Positions 1 to 7,768 of a stretch of 40,534 nucleotides of DNA are shown piece by piece. Origin of the DNA: Bacteroidota bacterium (GTDB lineage Bacteria; Bacteroidota; Bacteroidia; Flavobacteriales_F; PHOS-HE28); NCBI GenBank assembly GCA_018267065.1, contig JAFDZG010000045.1, forward strand, positions 1-40,534. Reading direction: 5' to 3'. How positions within the stretch are numbered: the first letter of the stretch is position 1; each line of letters begins with the position of its first letter. The position numbers and the translations under genes are program-made. Below the pieces are notes generated by a model. It was given only the letters and a program-made list of their open reading frames with translations, was not told where the DNA came from and did no database searches.

Positions 1-1061
1 CAGATCTCCGCCACCATGGCATCAGGCAGGATGCCTTTTTCGTCCATTTGCATCAGCACCTCCGTGCTCAGGTAGGGGCTTTTGGACAATAGCATGGCGC
101 GCAGCTCCCAGGCTTCCTCGGGCCAGCTTTGCTGGATCTCCTGCACGGTCTGGTCCGTGCTGCCGCCGTCGATCAGCTGATCGTAGAGATAGCGTGTGTT
201 GCCGTAAGCAAGTTTTTCATCATGCAAGACCGTGCCCAATTCAGCGAGGCCCACGGCATGGATGGGCGGCACACGGCGTATCAAGCGGCTTTGGCAGTTG
301 TTGGAAATTCGGGTCACATATTCGGAGGTGTACGGGGTGATATAGGGTGCCCGTACATCAATGGGCTCAAACGAAGTTTCCGGGTCCTTGAAGATGTACG
401 TGACCACGTTCAGCACCGAGTTGGTGTTGTAGTCGCTGAACTCCGGTAGATCCTCATTCCGGTCGAAGGTGTTGTCCGCAGGGCGGTCCATTTCACCTTG
501 GATGGTCCGAATGGTTTGGTCGGCAGGGATGGTACCAAAGGGAATGGGCAATACCATCCGGTTCCAGAAGTCATATTCATTGTCCGAGTTCTCATTGCAT
601 TTGAAGGTGAGGCCCACGGCGGGCTTGTTGTTCACGTCCACGCAGATGCCTTCGCCCACATAAGCGTTGGTGAGGCCGGTGGCCTGGTTGAGGAACACCA
701 TTTCATTGTTGTCTCGGCTGTAGCCGATCACAATGCCTTCGGTCTCCGCCTGGTTTGCCCCGCCGGAGGCGGAAAGGTGGTTCTCATCCACGATGAGGTC
801 GTAGCTCTCCGTGAGGAAGATGCCTCGGTGCCTGTCTTGAAATTTGATATCCTCGTTACCGGTCAACTCCACATTGCGGCCGCCGAGGGTGATGTTGCAA
901 TGGGTCACCTTGCAGCCTATTGCACCGTTGGCGTAGGCCGCACAGATGTTGTTGGTAAAATCGCAATGGTCCAGGGTAAAGGGGTGTATGCCGCCGCCGC
1001 CATTTCCCCTCCCGCAGGGTCTCCGCCCCGGGACCCTGCGGTCCTCCGTTGTGTACCTCAT
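1..1061 (-). pseudogene. 5'-truncated secreted beta-helix protein gene, partial at window edge
   Basis: An uninterrupted minus-strand frame runs from an ATG at 1061 off the left edge of the window. The residues read downstream of about 1010 look like a large extracellular right-handed beta-helix protein: repeated short Asn/Gly-rich strands (HPFTLDHCDFTNN, THCNITLGGRNVELTGN), then a C-terminal part containing GICVDVNNKPAVGLTFKCNE. No signal peptide or N-terminal half is present. The first 18 or so codons (MRYTTEDRRVPGRRPCGRGN) are translated REP palindrome, so this ATG is a junction artefact and not a native start. The ATG overlaps the transposase stop codon by four bases (ATGA). Such proteins are usually exported by the T9SS, but the sorting domain would lie outside the window. 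The best reading is a gene whose 5' part was lost or replaced when the RAYT element arrived; expression as a chimera cannot be excluded. Confidence 0.6.
1012..1041. repeat. REP palindrome, left of the RAYT gene
   Basis: A perfect 10-bp inverted repeat (CCGCAGGGTC at 1012-1021, GACCCTGCGG at 1032-1041) encloses the 10-base loop TCCGCCCCGG. It lies just past the 3' end of the RAYT gene. A near-identical copy lies in inverted orientation on the other side of that gene at 1669-1696. Confidence 0.8.
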
Positions 1062-1624
1062 GCCCGTAACGCTATTTGATAATTCTCCAACGGTGCATTC
1101 GAGGCATCGCCCCGCTCGTAGAAGCCGGCGCTGGAATGGGGATAGTCCAGGTAGTTCTCCGCAAGCGTCCACTTTCCCTTCACCGGATTGGCGTGGATGT
1201 ATTCCAACTTCTGCTGGATCATCGCTTCATCGAAGCACTCACGAACGTCCGATGAGGGCATGAACACCCGGTATGCTTGGCCTCGGGCGGCATCGCTCGG
1301 CCGGACTGCGGCTTTCAAAGAGGCAAGCAGCGCATGCTCTTCTTGAGCGATCAACCGGCTGCGGATCTCGTAAGCCATGAACCGCTTGGCGTTGGCCAGC
1401 AGCGTATTGATGGACAGGCCTTCCGGTGTGTGGATGAGCAAGTGGACATGGTTGGGCATGATCACATACCCGAAGATGCGGCTTCCCTTGGCTTTGGCGA
1501 TGTGCATCCAGCGGTAAACATGGTCGTAGGCATCCGCCCGCTCAATGAGCGGCATCCAATTCCAGCACGTGAACGTGCAATAGAACGTGGCACCATCAAT
1601 GCGTTGGAGGGTGCGGACCGACAT
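1058..1624 (-). CDS. REP-associated tyrosine transposase (RAYT, Y1/IS200-like)
   Basis: This 188-residue protein is a single-domain HUH-type Y1 transposase. The metal-binding HUH motif is MPNHVHLL (His59, His61), and the probable nucleophile is Tyr142 in the family block EYIHANPV. It is followed by the signature segment around NYLDYPHSSAGFY. RAYTs are domesticated relatives of IS200/IS605 transposases that act on REP palindromes by single-strand cutting and joining. Here the gene sits between two inverted REP copies (1012-1041 and 1669-1696), as expected for a REPIN/RAYT system. All motifs are intact, so the enzyme is probably active. The ATG at 1624 gives the complete N-terminus; no strong ribosome binding site is visible. 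Confidence 0.88.
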   Translation of the reverse strand: MSVRTLQRIDGATFYCTFTCWNWMPLIERADAYDHVYRWMHIAKAKGSRIFGYVIMPNHVHLLIHTPEGLSINTLLANAKRFMAYEIRSRLIAQEEHALLASLKAAVRPSDAARGQAYRVFMPSSDVRECFDEAMIQQKLEYIHANPVKGKWTLAENYLDYPHSSAGFYERGDASNAPLENYQIALRA

Positions 1625-1668
1625 GATTGGTGAAGGTAAGGAATCTTCAACATCATGCTATATGGTTA

Positions 1669-1696
1669 CGCAGGGTCCCGAGGCGGAGACCCTGCG
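1669..1696. repeat. REP palindrome, right of the RAYT gene
   Basis: A perfect 9-bp stem (CGCAGGGTC at 1669-1677, GACCCTGCG at 1688-1696) encloses the loop CCGAGGCGGA. Its reverse complement matches the left copy in the stem and in nine of the ten loop bases, so the two REPs flank the transposase in inverted orientation. It lies 44 bases upstream of the RAYT start and 39 bases past the end of folC. Confidence 0.8.
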
Positions 1697-1735
1697 AGAG
1701 TGTGGGTGTAGGGGGACTCAGGACAGCACGGTTCC

Positions 1736-2953
1736 TCACACCACCTCGGCCACCACGAATGCGCTGCCGGTCACCAGCACAAGGTCTTCCGCTTGGGCGG
1801 CGTGTTGTGCGGCGGCCAAGGCTGCTTTGACGGAAGGGAAGGAAATGCCGTGCAAACCGTGTTCCGCGGCTTCAAGCTTCAGCGCGTCAGCATCCAACCC
1901 GCGCGGGATGTCCGCCTTGCAGAAATAGTACGCCGCTTCCCGGGGCAACAGGCCCAGCATGCGCGCAATGTCCTTATCGCCCACGGTGCCCAGCACGATG
2001 TGCAAGCGGTGGTGCGGCGTTTGTTCCAGCATGGTGCGCACCGTGCGGAGGCCGTCGGCGTTGTGGCCGATGTCCACGATGGTGCGCGGTTGTTGCGCAA
2101 TGGTCTGCCATCGGCCCGCAAAGCCGGTGTTGGCGCATACGTGCGACAAGCCTGCCGCGATGTGTTCATCGGTGATCGTCCAGCCTTTTTCCCGCAGGAT
2201 GTGCAGTGCGGCCAGCGCGGTGCGCGCATTGCGCTGCTGGTGCGGCCCCTGAAGGTCAAGCTGAAGGGGCATGGCCGCACCTTGGTCCACGAAATGAATG
2301 GGTGCGCCCACTTCCTCCGCCTTTCTGCGGAACACCTCCGCGATCGTTCCTTGCGCTTCGCCGATCACCACGGGGATTCCGGGCTTGATGATGCCCGCTT
2401 TTTCACCCGCGATCTTTTCCAGGGTGTCGCCCAGCAGGTCGGCATGGTCCCAGCCGATGTTGGTGATCACGCAAACTTCCGGCGTTACGACGTTGGTGCT
2501 GTCCAACCTGCCGCCCAAGCCGCATTCGATCACGGCGATTTCCGTGTGTTCCCTCCGGAACCATTCCAGCACCAAGGCCACGCCCCATTCAAAGAAGGAG
2601 GCGCCGATGGGCTCAAAGGCTTCGTGGTGCTGCTCCACGAAGTCCGTAATGGCTGCCTGCGGGATCATTTCGCCGTTGATGCGGAAGCGTTCGCGGAAGT
2701 CGCGCAGGTGCGGCGAAGTGTGCAGGCCGGTGTGGTAGCCCGTTTCCTGCAGCACGCTGGCGATCATGTTGGCCGTGCTGCCCTTGCCGTTGGTGCCCGC
2801 GATGTGGACGCATTTCAGGCCCTGCTCCGGATGGCCGAGCAGTTCCATCAACGCATGCGTGTTGCTGAGGTCCGCCTTGTACGCGGCCTTGCCGATGCGC
2901 GAGAACATGGGGAGCCGCGCGTTCAAATACGCCAGCGTTTCCGCGTAGTTCAT
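1736..2953 (-). CDS. folC: Bifunctional folylpolyglutamate synthase / dihydrofolate synthase
   Basis: FolC adds glutamate to dihydropteroate and to reduced folates with ATP, in the cytoplasm. The 405-residue product has the Mur-ligase P-loop GTNGKGS at residues 53-59, the following block HTSPHLRDFRERFRINGE, the central ECGLGGRLDSTNVV segment and a C-terminal ligase domain, and its length is normal for the family. The frame stays open upstream to 3109, but those codons are translated intergenic repeat. The ATG at 2953 starts the conserved sequence MNYAETLAYLNARLP and is taken as the start. It follows tonB in the same direction, but the 228-base spacer with a long inverted repeat makes co-transcription uncertain. 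Confidence 0.95.
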   Translation of the reverse strand: MNYAETLAYLNARLPMFSRIGKAAYKADLSNTHALMELLGHPEQGLKCVHIAGTNGKGSTANMIASVLQETGYHTGLHTSPHLRDFRERFRINGEMIPQAAITDFVEQHHEAFEPIGASFFEWGVALVLEWFRREHTEIAVIECGLGGRLDSTNVVTPEVCVITNIGWDHADLLGDTLEKIAGEKAGIIKPGIPVVIGEAQGTIAEVFRRKAEEVGAPIHFVDQGAAMPLQLDLQGPHQQRNARTALAALHILREKGWTITDEHIAAGLSHVCANTGFAGRWQTIAQQPRTIVDIGHNADGLRTVRTMLEQTPHHRLHIVLGTVGDKDIARMLGLLPREAAYYFCKADIPRGLDADALKLEAAEHGLHGISFPSVKAALAAAQHAAQAEDLVLVTGSAFVVAEVV

Positions 2954-2972
2954 GGCCGGGCCGACGGAAAGG

Positions 2973-3176
2973 AACCACGGATGGACACGGATAGACACGG
3001 ATAATACGTAGCACTTCCGCGTGCTACCGTGCGCATCCAGGAATGATCGCCTATGTCCCGAAGCCAACGCCAGCCACGGCCGACCAGCCCCAGTGTCCGT
3101 GCCTGACAACTAACAACCAACAACCGGCAACCCTCAGGATGGCCACATCCGTGTCTGTCCGTGCCCATCCGTGGTT
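2973..3176. repeat. Long inverted repeat of CACGGATG-type units in the folC-tonB spacer
   Basis: The left arm at 2973-3002 is built from tandem words such as CCACGGATGGACACGGAT. The right arm at 3147-3176 is its reverse complement with 2 mismatches in 30 positions. About 144 bases separate the arms, including low-complexity CAACTAACAACC-type sequence near 3105-3125. No gene is supported here. The spacer lies between two co-directional genes. Confidence 0.7.
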
Positions 3177-3181
3177 GGATA

Positions 3182-4012
3182 CTACTGCAACACAAAGATG
3201 AAGGTCATGGTGCCGCGCTGGTCGTCGCGGGCCTTGGGATCGGGGTAGAAGCTGCTTTCCAGCGCGGCGCGCTTGGCCAGGCCCACCAGCGTTTGGTCCA
3301 GGGTGGTGCTCTTGTCGGTGTTCTGGCTTACGCGCTCCACTTTGCCGTCGGCGCTCACCCAGATGTCCAGCACCACTTTGCCGCCTACGTGGGGCTTGTC
3401 CTGGATGCTGGGCTTGCGCCGGATGGACCGGCCCGCCAGGTCGATGCTCCAGCCGTCGCCGCGGTAGCTGCCCGTGCCGTTGCCGATGCCGGTGCCGCCG
3501 GGCGTTCCGGTGGAGCCGCCAGCCACGCCGGGCACGTCCGATGCGCCTTTCCCACTGCTGCCGCTGCCGCCGGTGGTGTTCCACAGGTTGTTCAGTTTGT
3601 TCTTGAAGGCTTGTTCCTGTTCATCCTTGGTGGGCTTTTTGGGCTCCTTGTTCTTGGGCTTGTCCGTTGTTTTCGGCTTGGTGGGCGTTTTTTCAGCGAT
3701 CACCGGCGCGGCTTCCTCGGCTTCGTTGGTGAGCACTTCCGGGTCGGGCTGCGTTTCCGGTTGCGCGGCAGGGGTGGAAGCGGCCGGTATGCTGGGCTCG
3801 GGGTTGGTGCTGTTGTCGCCCATGCCGAGCTCGGTGTAGCCCAGCGCCAGTTCAAGCCCGGCGCCGCCGCCCTCGCTTTGCGGGAAGGGCGGGATGGGCG
3901 TGATGATCTTGTAGAACAGCAGGAACAGCAGCAACAGCCCGTGCAGCACGATGGAAATCGTGAGCGCAAGGCCCTTCCTGCCTGCGGGATTTTCCTGCGC
4001 CACGGCTACCAT
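3182..4012 (-). CDS. Energy transducer TonB
   Basis: This 276-residue protein has the TonB plan. A short cytoplasmic N-terminus is followed by one membrane helix at about residues 17-38 (LTISIVLHGLLLLFLLFY). Next come a long Pro/Glu/Lys-rich periplasmic linker with EPKKPTKDEQ-type stretches, a Gly/Ser-rich segment, and a C-terminal domain with the TonB-like strand GGKVVLDIWVSADGKVERV. TonB passes the ExbB-ExbD proton-motive energy to outer-membrane TonB-dependent transporters. It starts two bases after the exbD stop and is the last gene of exbB-exbD-tonB, so the three should be translated together. Bacteroidetes usually carry several such proteins; which transporters this one serves cannot be told. 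Confidence 0.85.
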   Translation of the reverse strand: MVAVAQENPAGRKGLALTISIVLHGLLLLFLLFYKIITPIPPFPQSEGGGAGLELALGYTELGMGDNSTNPEPSIPAASTPAAQPETQPDPEVLTNEAEEAAPVIAEKTPTKPKTTDKPKNKEPKKPTKDEQEQAFKNKLNNLWNTTGGSGSSGKGASDVPGVAGGSTGTPGGTGIGNGTGSYRGDGWSIDLAGRSIRRKPSIQDKPHVGGKVVLDIWVSADGKVERVSQNTDKSTTLDQTLVGLAKRAALESSFYPDPKARDDQRGTMTFIFVLQ

Positions 4013-4014
4013 GC

Positions 4015-4413
4015 TCAGGCGTTCTTTTGGGTGCCCAGCACCATTTTGATCTTCAGCTTGGCGCCGATCTGCATCACGTCCACCAGGTCCTGGATGCTCA
4101 GCTCGCGATCGAAGTTGAGCACCACCGTGGGCTCAGGCATGCCTGCGATGGCCTCTTGCAGCGCGGGCTCCAACTGGTCGAAGGGAACCGGCTTTTTGTT
4201 GATGGTGTACTGGTGGTCCTTGGTGACGGAGATGTTCACCGGCACCTTGATGGCCTGCTCGTTGTTGGCGCTCTTGGGCAGCATCAGCTTGATGACGTTG
4301 GGATTGGCCATGGTGCTGACGATGAGGAAGAACAGGAGCAGGAAGAACATGATGTCGTTGAGCGATTCGGTGCTCACTTCGGCATGTTCCCTTTTGGGGC
4401 GGCGCAATTGCAT
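4015..4413 (-). CDS. exbD: Biopolymer transport protein ExbD
   Basis: This 132-residue protein is of ExbD/TolR type. One N-terminal membrane helix follows the basic start MQLRRPKREHAEV, and the motif SLNDIMFFLLLFFLIVS holds the conserved aspartate that carries protons. A periplasmic domain of about 90 residues follows. With ExbB it forms the inner-membrane proton channel that energises TonB. It lies 9 bases downstream of exbB and 2 bases upstream of tonB. Only one ExbD is present here, whereas many Bacteroidetes operons have two in tandem. Confidence 0.88.
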   Translation of the reverse strand: MQLRRPKREHAEVSTESLNDIMFFLLLFFLIVSTMANPNVIKLMLPKSANNEQAIKVPVNISVTKDHQYTINKKPVPFDQLEPALQEAIAGMPEPTVVLNFDRELSIQDLVDVMQIGAKLKIKMVLGTQKNA

Positions 4414-4422
4414 GGCAAGGTC

Positions 4423-5148
4423 CTATTTGGCCGGTTCGTGGATCACGTCCATGAATTCCATGGAGGTGGTTTCCATCCGGGCGATCACTTTGTCCATCAA
4501 GGTGTTCACGATGTGGTAGCCCACGAAGGCGATGATGCCCACGATGAGGCCGGCCGCGGAGGTGACCATCTTTTGGTAGAGGCCCTCGGAGATCACGGAG
4601 ATGCTGATGTTGTCGGTGAGGGAGATGTCGTAGAAGATCTTGATCACGCCGATGATCGTTCCGATGAAGCCGAACATGGGCGCGAGCTTGGCGAAGAGGC
4701 TGAGCATGGTGATGCCGCGCTCCAGCCGCCCCGTTTCCACGCGGCCCACGGTTTCCATGGCCCCTTCAATTTCCCGCGCGGGCATGCCCATGCGCTGGAT
4801 GCCCTTGGCCACCATGCGCGCGCCGGGGGAGGCGCTTTGGGCGCACAGGTTCTTGGCGCTGTCGATCTTGCCTTCGTGCATGTAGTCGCGCACCTTGGGC
4901 ATGAAGTCTTTTTCCAGGCTCAGGGCCTTGCGCAGGATGATGGAGCGCTCGATCACCACGTACACGGTTATGATGCTCATCAGGGCCAGCGGCCCCATGA
5001 TCCACCAGCCGCCGAAGCTGATGAGGTCCCACAGGCTGAGCTGGTCGGCAGGGGTGTTCACCACCACGGGTGCCGTGACCACTTGTTGCGCGGCCTCCAC
5101 CACTTGGGCGGCGGATTGTTGCACTTGGGCTGAAAGGAGGAAGAACAT
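4423..5148 (-). CDS. exbB: MotA/TolQ/ExbB proton channel family protein
   Basis: This 241-residue inner-membrane protein has the ExbB/TolQ architecture: a hydrophobic N-terminus, a first helix near residues 50-72 (GPLALMSIITVYVVIERS), a cytoplasmic loop with the GIQRMGMPAREIEGAMETVG block, and two C-terminal helices (LAPMFGFIGTIIGVIKIF and AAGLIVGIIAFVGYHIVN). It heads the exbB-exbD-tonB operon. The dehydrogenase gene is 47 bases upstream on the same strand, so transcripts from that gene may read through. Confidence 0.9.
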   Translation of the reverse strand: MFFLLSAQVQQSAAQVVEAAQQVVTAPVVVNTPADQLSLWDLISFGGWWIMGPLALMSIITVYVVIERSIILRKALSLEKDFMPKVRDYMHEGKIDSAKNLCAQSASPGARMVAKGIQRMGMPAREIEGAMETVGRVETGRLERGITMLSLFAKLAPMFGFIGTIIGVIKIFYDISLTDNISISVISEGLYQKMVTSAAGLIVGIIAFVGYHIVNTLMDKVIARMETTSMEFMDVIHEPAK

Positions 5149-5195
5149 GTGTGAGGTTCAGGTTGTGGTTGAACGGGAAACGGGTCCCCGAAATT

Positions 5196-6425
5196 TCATG
5201 GGTTCAATTTGGCCAGGGCGATCTCGAAGGCGGTGCGGCTAAGGTGTGTGCGGCCGCTGTTGCTTTTGCGCACCTTTTCCAGCGCGTTGCCGATGGTGGT
5301 GCTCACGTCGTGGAAGATGCCCTTGTCCGACAGGTCCGCGCCATACTGCATGCAGTAGGCGAACACGCGGGCCATGCCGCAGTTGGCGATGAAGTCGGGG
5401 ATCACGGCCACCCTTCCATCGGCATGCTCGGCGATGGGGCCGTAGAAGATCTCCTTGTCGGCGAAGGGCACGTTGGCCCCGCAGGCAATGGTTTCCAGCC
5501 CGGCCGCGCACAGGCGGTCCACCTGTTCGCGCGTCACCAAGCGTGATGCGGCGCACGGCAGGAAGATTTCTGCCCCGCAGTCCCAGACCCGCTCATTCAC
5601 CACGTCGAAGGCCAGGAAATCACTGGTGGCATGCAGGGTGTTGCCCTTCTTTTCCATGAACAACTTCTCCACGGCGGCAGTATCCAACCCCGTGGGCTTG
5701 ATCAACCCGCCAAAGCGGTCGGTGATGCCGGTGATCAACGCGCCTTCCCGGCTCAAGTAGTACCCTGCGGCCGCGGCCACGTTGCCCCAGCCCTGCACGA
5801 TCACGCGCTTGCCCTTTACGCTGCTTCCCTGAAGGTGGTAGTGGTGGCGCACGCTTTCGGCCACGCCCCAGCCCGTGATCAGGTCGGCCACGGCATAACG
5901 GCCCGCGACCGGCGTGAATTGCAGATCGTCCACGCGCTTGCTCACGCCCGTGCGCAACTGGCCGATGATGCGGGCCTTGCCGGCCTCATCCAGGCCGAAA
6001 TGCCCGGTGACCACGCCCTCCTGCGGGTGCAGCAGGCCGTAGCGTTCCGTGATGGGGATCACTTCGTGCAGCTCGTCCACGTTCAGGTCGCCGCCGGTGC
6101 CGTAGTAATTCTTCAGCAGCGGCGTCACGGCCTTGTACCATCGGTCCAGCACTTCGGACTTGCGCGGGTCCTGCGGATCGAAGTCGATGCCGCTCTTGGC
6201 CCCGCCGATGTCCGGGCCGCTCACACTGAATTTTACTTCCATGGTCTTGGCCAAGCTGGTCACCTCGCGCTTGTCCAGGCCCTTGCGCATGCGCGTGCCG
6301 CCGCCCGCCGCGCCGCCGCGCAGGCTGTTGATCACCACCCAGCCCTTGGCTTCGGTGAGGCTGTCATGCCATTCAAATACGATCTCCGGCTCGCGCTCCT
6401 CGAACTGCTTCAATGCTTCCCTCAT
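5196..6425 (-). CDS. Glu/Leu/Phe/Val family amino-acid dehydrogenase
   Basis: This 409-residue cytoplasmic enzyme has the N-terminal dimerisation domain of the family, with GGAAGGGTRMRKGL and the catalytic-lysine loop GGAKSGIDF (Lys77). A Rossmann domain follows, containing VIVQGWGNVAAAAGYYL. The family oxidatively deaminates an amino acid to its 2-oxo acid with NAD(P)+. Glutamate or branched-chain amino acids are possible substrates, and the sequence alone does not decide. A minus-strand TAATTTTG word at 6458-6451 is a good Bacteroidetes promoter candidate. anmK ends 88 bases upstream on the same strand. Confidence 0.88.
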   Translation of the reverse strand: MREALKQFEEREPEIVFEWHDSLTEAKGWVVINSLRGGAAGGGTRMRKGLDKREVTSLAKTMEVKFSVSGPDIGGAKSGIDFDPQDPRKSEVLDRWYKAVTPLLKNYYGTGGDLNVDELHEVIPITERYGLLHPQEGVVTGHFGLDEAGKARIIGQLRTGVSKRVDDLQFTPVAGRYAVADLITGWGVAESVRHHYHLQGSSVKGKRVIVQGWGNVAAAAGYYLSREGALITGITDRFGGLIKPTGLDTAAVEKLFMEKKGNTLHATSDFLAFDVVNERVWDCGAEIFLPCAASRLVTREQVDRLCAAGLETIACGANVPFADKEIFYGPIAEHADGRVAVIPDFIANCGMARVFAYCMQYGADLSDKGIFHDVSTTIGNALEKVRKSNSGRTHLSRTAFEIALAKLNP

Positions 6426-6450
6426 GCTGGTCCACGCCTTGGCGGGCAGC

Positions 6451-6458
6451 CAAAATTA
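6451..6458 (-). promoter_or_regulatory. Candidate -7 promoter element of the amino-acid dehydrogenase
   Basis: The minus-strand word TAATTTTG matches the Bacteroidetes -7 consensus TAnnTTTG exactly and ends 25 bases before the start codon at 6425. Confidence 0.45.
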
Positions 6459-6513
6459 GCCGCGTGGACATGGGCGCCCTGCGTAATTCCGGAGGGTTAT
6501 CCCTTGCCCGCTG

Positions 6514-7566
6514 TTAATTGGGCAGGTAAATGGCCCCGCCAACACTGTCGCGCATAGCGCCCGTAACGCTGGCCAAGGTGTTCACTTGTCCCTGCCAGCG
6601 CATCAAGCCCAGCAAGGCGAAGATCAGCGCTTCCTTGTAGTTGATGATCTCCACAGCCGGAAGTATTGGCTTGCACGGACCCAGCGCGGCGATCCGTTCC
6701 ACCAGCAGGCTGTTGTGCGCCCCGCCGCCGGTAACCAACGCGGTGGATGCGCCGCACCTGCCGAGCTCCCCGGCCACCAGCCCCGCAATGTGCTCCACTG
6801 CGGTGCGCAGGCGGCCGGCCAGCGGCAATGGACCGCCGATCAACGGCTTCAGCTGTTCCTCGAACCACTCGCGGCCCAACGAGCGGGGAGGGGCTTGGCG
6901 GTAAAATGAGAGGGAGTCGAGCTGTGCCAGCAGGGCCTCGTCCACTCTTCCGGACCGTGCCATGGCGCCATCGGCATCGTATGCTTTGCCGGATTCTTGG
7001 GCTAAAAAGTCCAGTGCTTGGTTGCACGGACACACATCGTAGCCGATCACCTGTTGCTCGGTGTGGAAGGCGATGTTCGCAATGCCGCCGAGGTTCACGA
7101 AAGCCTGGTGCTCGGGAAAGAGCAGGCGCTCGCCGAATGGCACCAGCGGCGCGCCCTGCCCGCCCAGTGCCACATCCTTGGTGCGGAAGTCGCACACCAC
7201 GGGCAGCCCTGTGATCGCAGCGATCTGTGCACCGCAGCCCACCTGCACGGTAAGGCCCTCGCCCGGCTGGTGGAACACCGTGTGGCCATGGCTGGCGACC
7301 AAGGCGGCATCCGTGCCTTGCCTGAATTCCTTGCAAGCCTTGCCGATGGCGATGCCGATGTCGCGGTGCAGGCGCGCCAACTCCAGTGCATCGGCTTGCG
7401 TGGCATGGAGCAGCCTTTCCCGCAGGGCGCCGGGCAAGGGCTCGGTCACCGCTTTTTCAATGGCAAAGGTCCATCGGTCCCCGGTCTTTTCAAACCGGCA
7501 TAGGGCCAGGTCGATCCCGTCCAAGGAGCTGCCGCTCATCACGCCGATGACACTTGGATGTTCCAT
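6514..7566 (-). CDS. anmK: Anhydro-N-acetylmuramic acid kinase
   Basis: AnmK hydrolyses and phosphorylates 1,6-anhydro-N-acetylmuramic acid to MurNAc-6-phosphate during peptidoglycan recycling. The 350-residue protein begins with the ATP-binding signature GVMSGSSLDGIDLAL. It continues with the family blocks ASHGHTVFHQPGEGLTVQVG, DFRTKDVALGGQGAPLVPFG, NLGGIANI and TGGGAHN. Length and domain order are normal. A minus-strand TACCTTCG word at 7583-7576 lies 9 bases before the ATG, which would give a very short leader. It is divergent from the acyl-CoA dehydrogenase gene. Confidence 0.95.
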   Translation of the reverse strand: MEHPSVIGVMSGSSLDGIDLALCRFEKTGDRWTFAIEKAVTEPLPGALRERLLHATQADALELARLHRDIGIAIGKACKEFRQGTDAALVASHGHTVFHQPGEGLTVQVGCGAQIAAITGLPVVCDFRTKDVALGGQGAPLVPFGERLLFPEHQAFVNLGGIANIAFHTEQQVIGYDVCPCNQALDFLAQESGKAYDADGAMARSGRVDEALLAQLDSLSFYRQAPPRSLGREWFEEQLKPLIGGPLPLAGRLRTAVEHIAGLVAGELGRCGASTALVTGGGAHNSLLVERIAALGPCKPILPAVEIINYKEALIFALLGLMRWQGQVNTLASVTGAMRDSVGGAIYLPN

Positions 7567-7575
7567 GTTGCGGGG

Positions 7576-7583
7576 CGAAGGTA
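7576..7583 (-). promoter_or_regulatory. Candidate -7 promoter element of anmK
   Basis: The minus-strand word TACCTTCG fits the local variant TAnnTTCG, seen before several genes in this window. It ends 9 bases before the start codon, implying a leader of only a few bases. Confidence 0.35.
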
Positions 7584-7625
7584 TTTTCCGAAGGTGATGT
7601 GGAAATAGGGATTAGGGCAGAGGTC

Positions 7626-7691
7626 GTAGTTCGTAGGGCAAAGGGCGCGACCCCACACCCTATGCCCGACGAACTGCGCCCTACGAACTAC
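7626..7691. repeat. CTACGAAC-type palindrome between anmK and the acyl-CoA dehydrogenase
   Basis: A perfect 14-bp inverted repeat (GTAGTTCGTAGGGC at 7626-7639, its complement at 7678-7691) encloses about 38 bases with further partial copies of the same words. It lies between two divergent genes, so it is not a transcription terminator for either. A related palindrome follows the acyl-CoA dehydrogenase gene at 8949-9013. Confidence 0.7.
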
Positions 7692-7733
7692 ACCCTACGA
7701 ACCCGGCCCTGCTAACCACACCCCGCCTTCCCC

Positions 7734-7741
7734 TACATTTG
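7734..7741 (+). promoter_or_regulatory. Candidate -7 promoter element of the acyl-CoA dehydrogenase
   Basis: TACATTTG matches TAnnTTTG exactly and ends 27 bases before the ATG at 7769. Confidence 0.45.
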
Positions 7742-7768
7742 CCGCACCTGCATTCATACCCCCGATCC

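Noticed and set aside
1793-3004. 403-codon plus-strand open frame
   Set aside because: It is antisense to folC, whose product has full Mur-ligase motifs. The plus-strand translation is rich in Arg, Ala, His and Val without domain features.
2954-3109. 52-residue N-terminal extension of FolC
   Set aside because: These codons run through the CACGGATG repeat arm and have no similarity to FolC; the conserved N-terminus begins at the ATG at 2953.
3161-5133. Long plus-strand frames (452 and 368 codons), one very rich in His and Gly
   Set aside because: They are complements of tonB, exbD and exbB codons in a GC-rich genome. The His/Gly runs are mirror images of the Val/Met/Ala codons of the real proteins.
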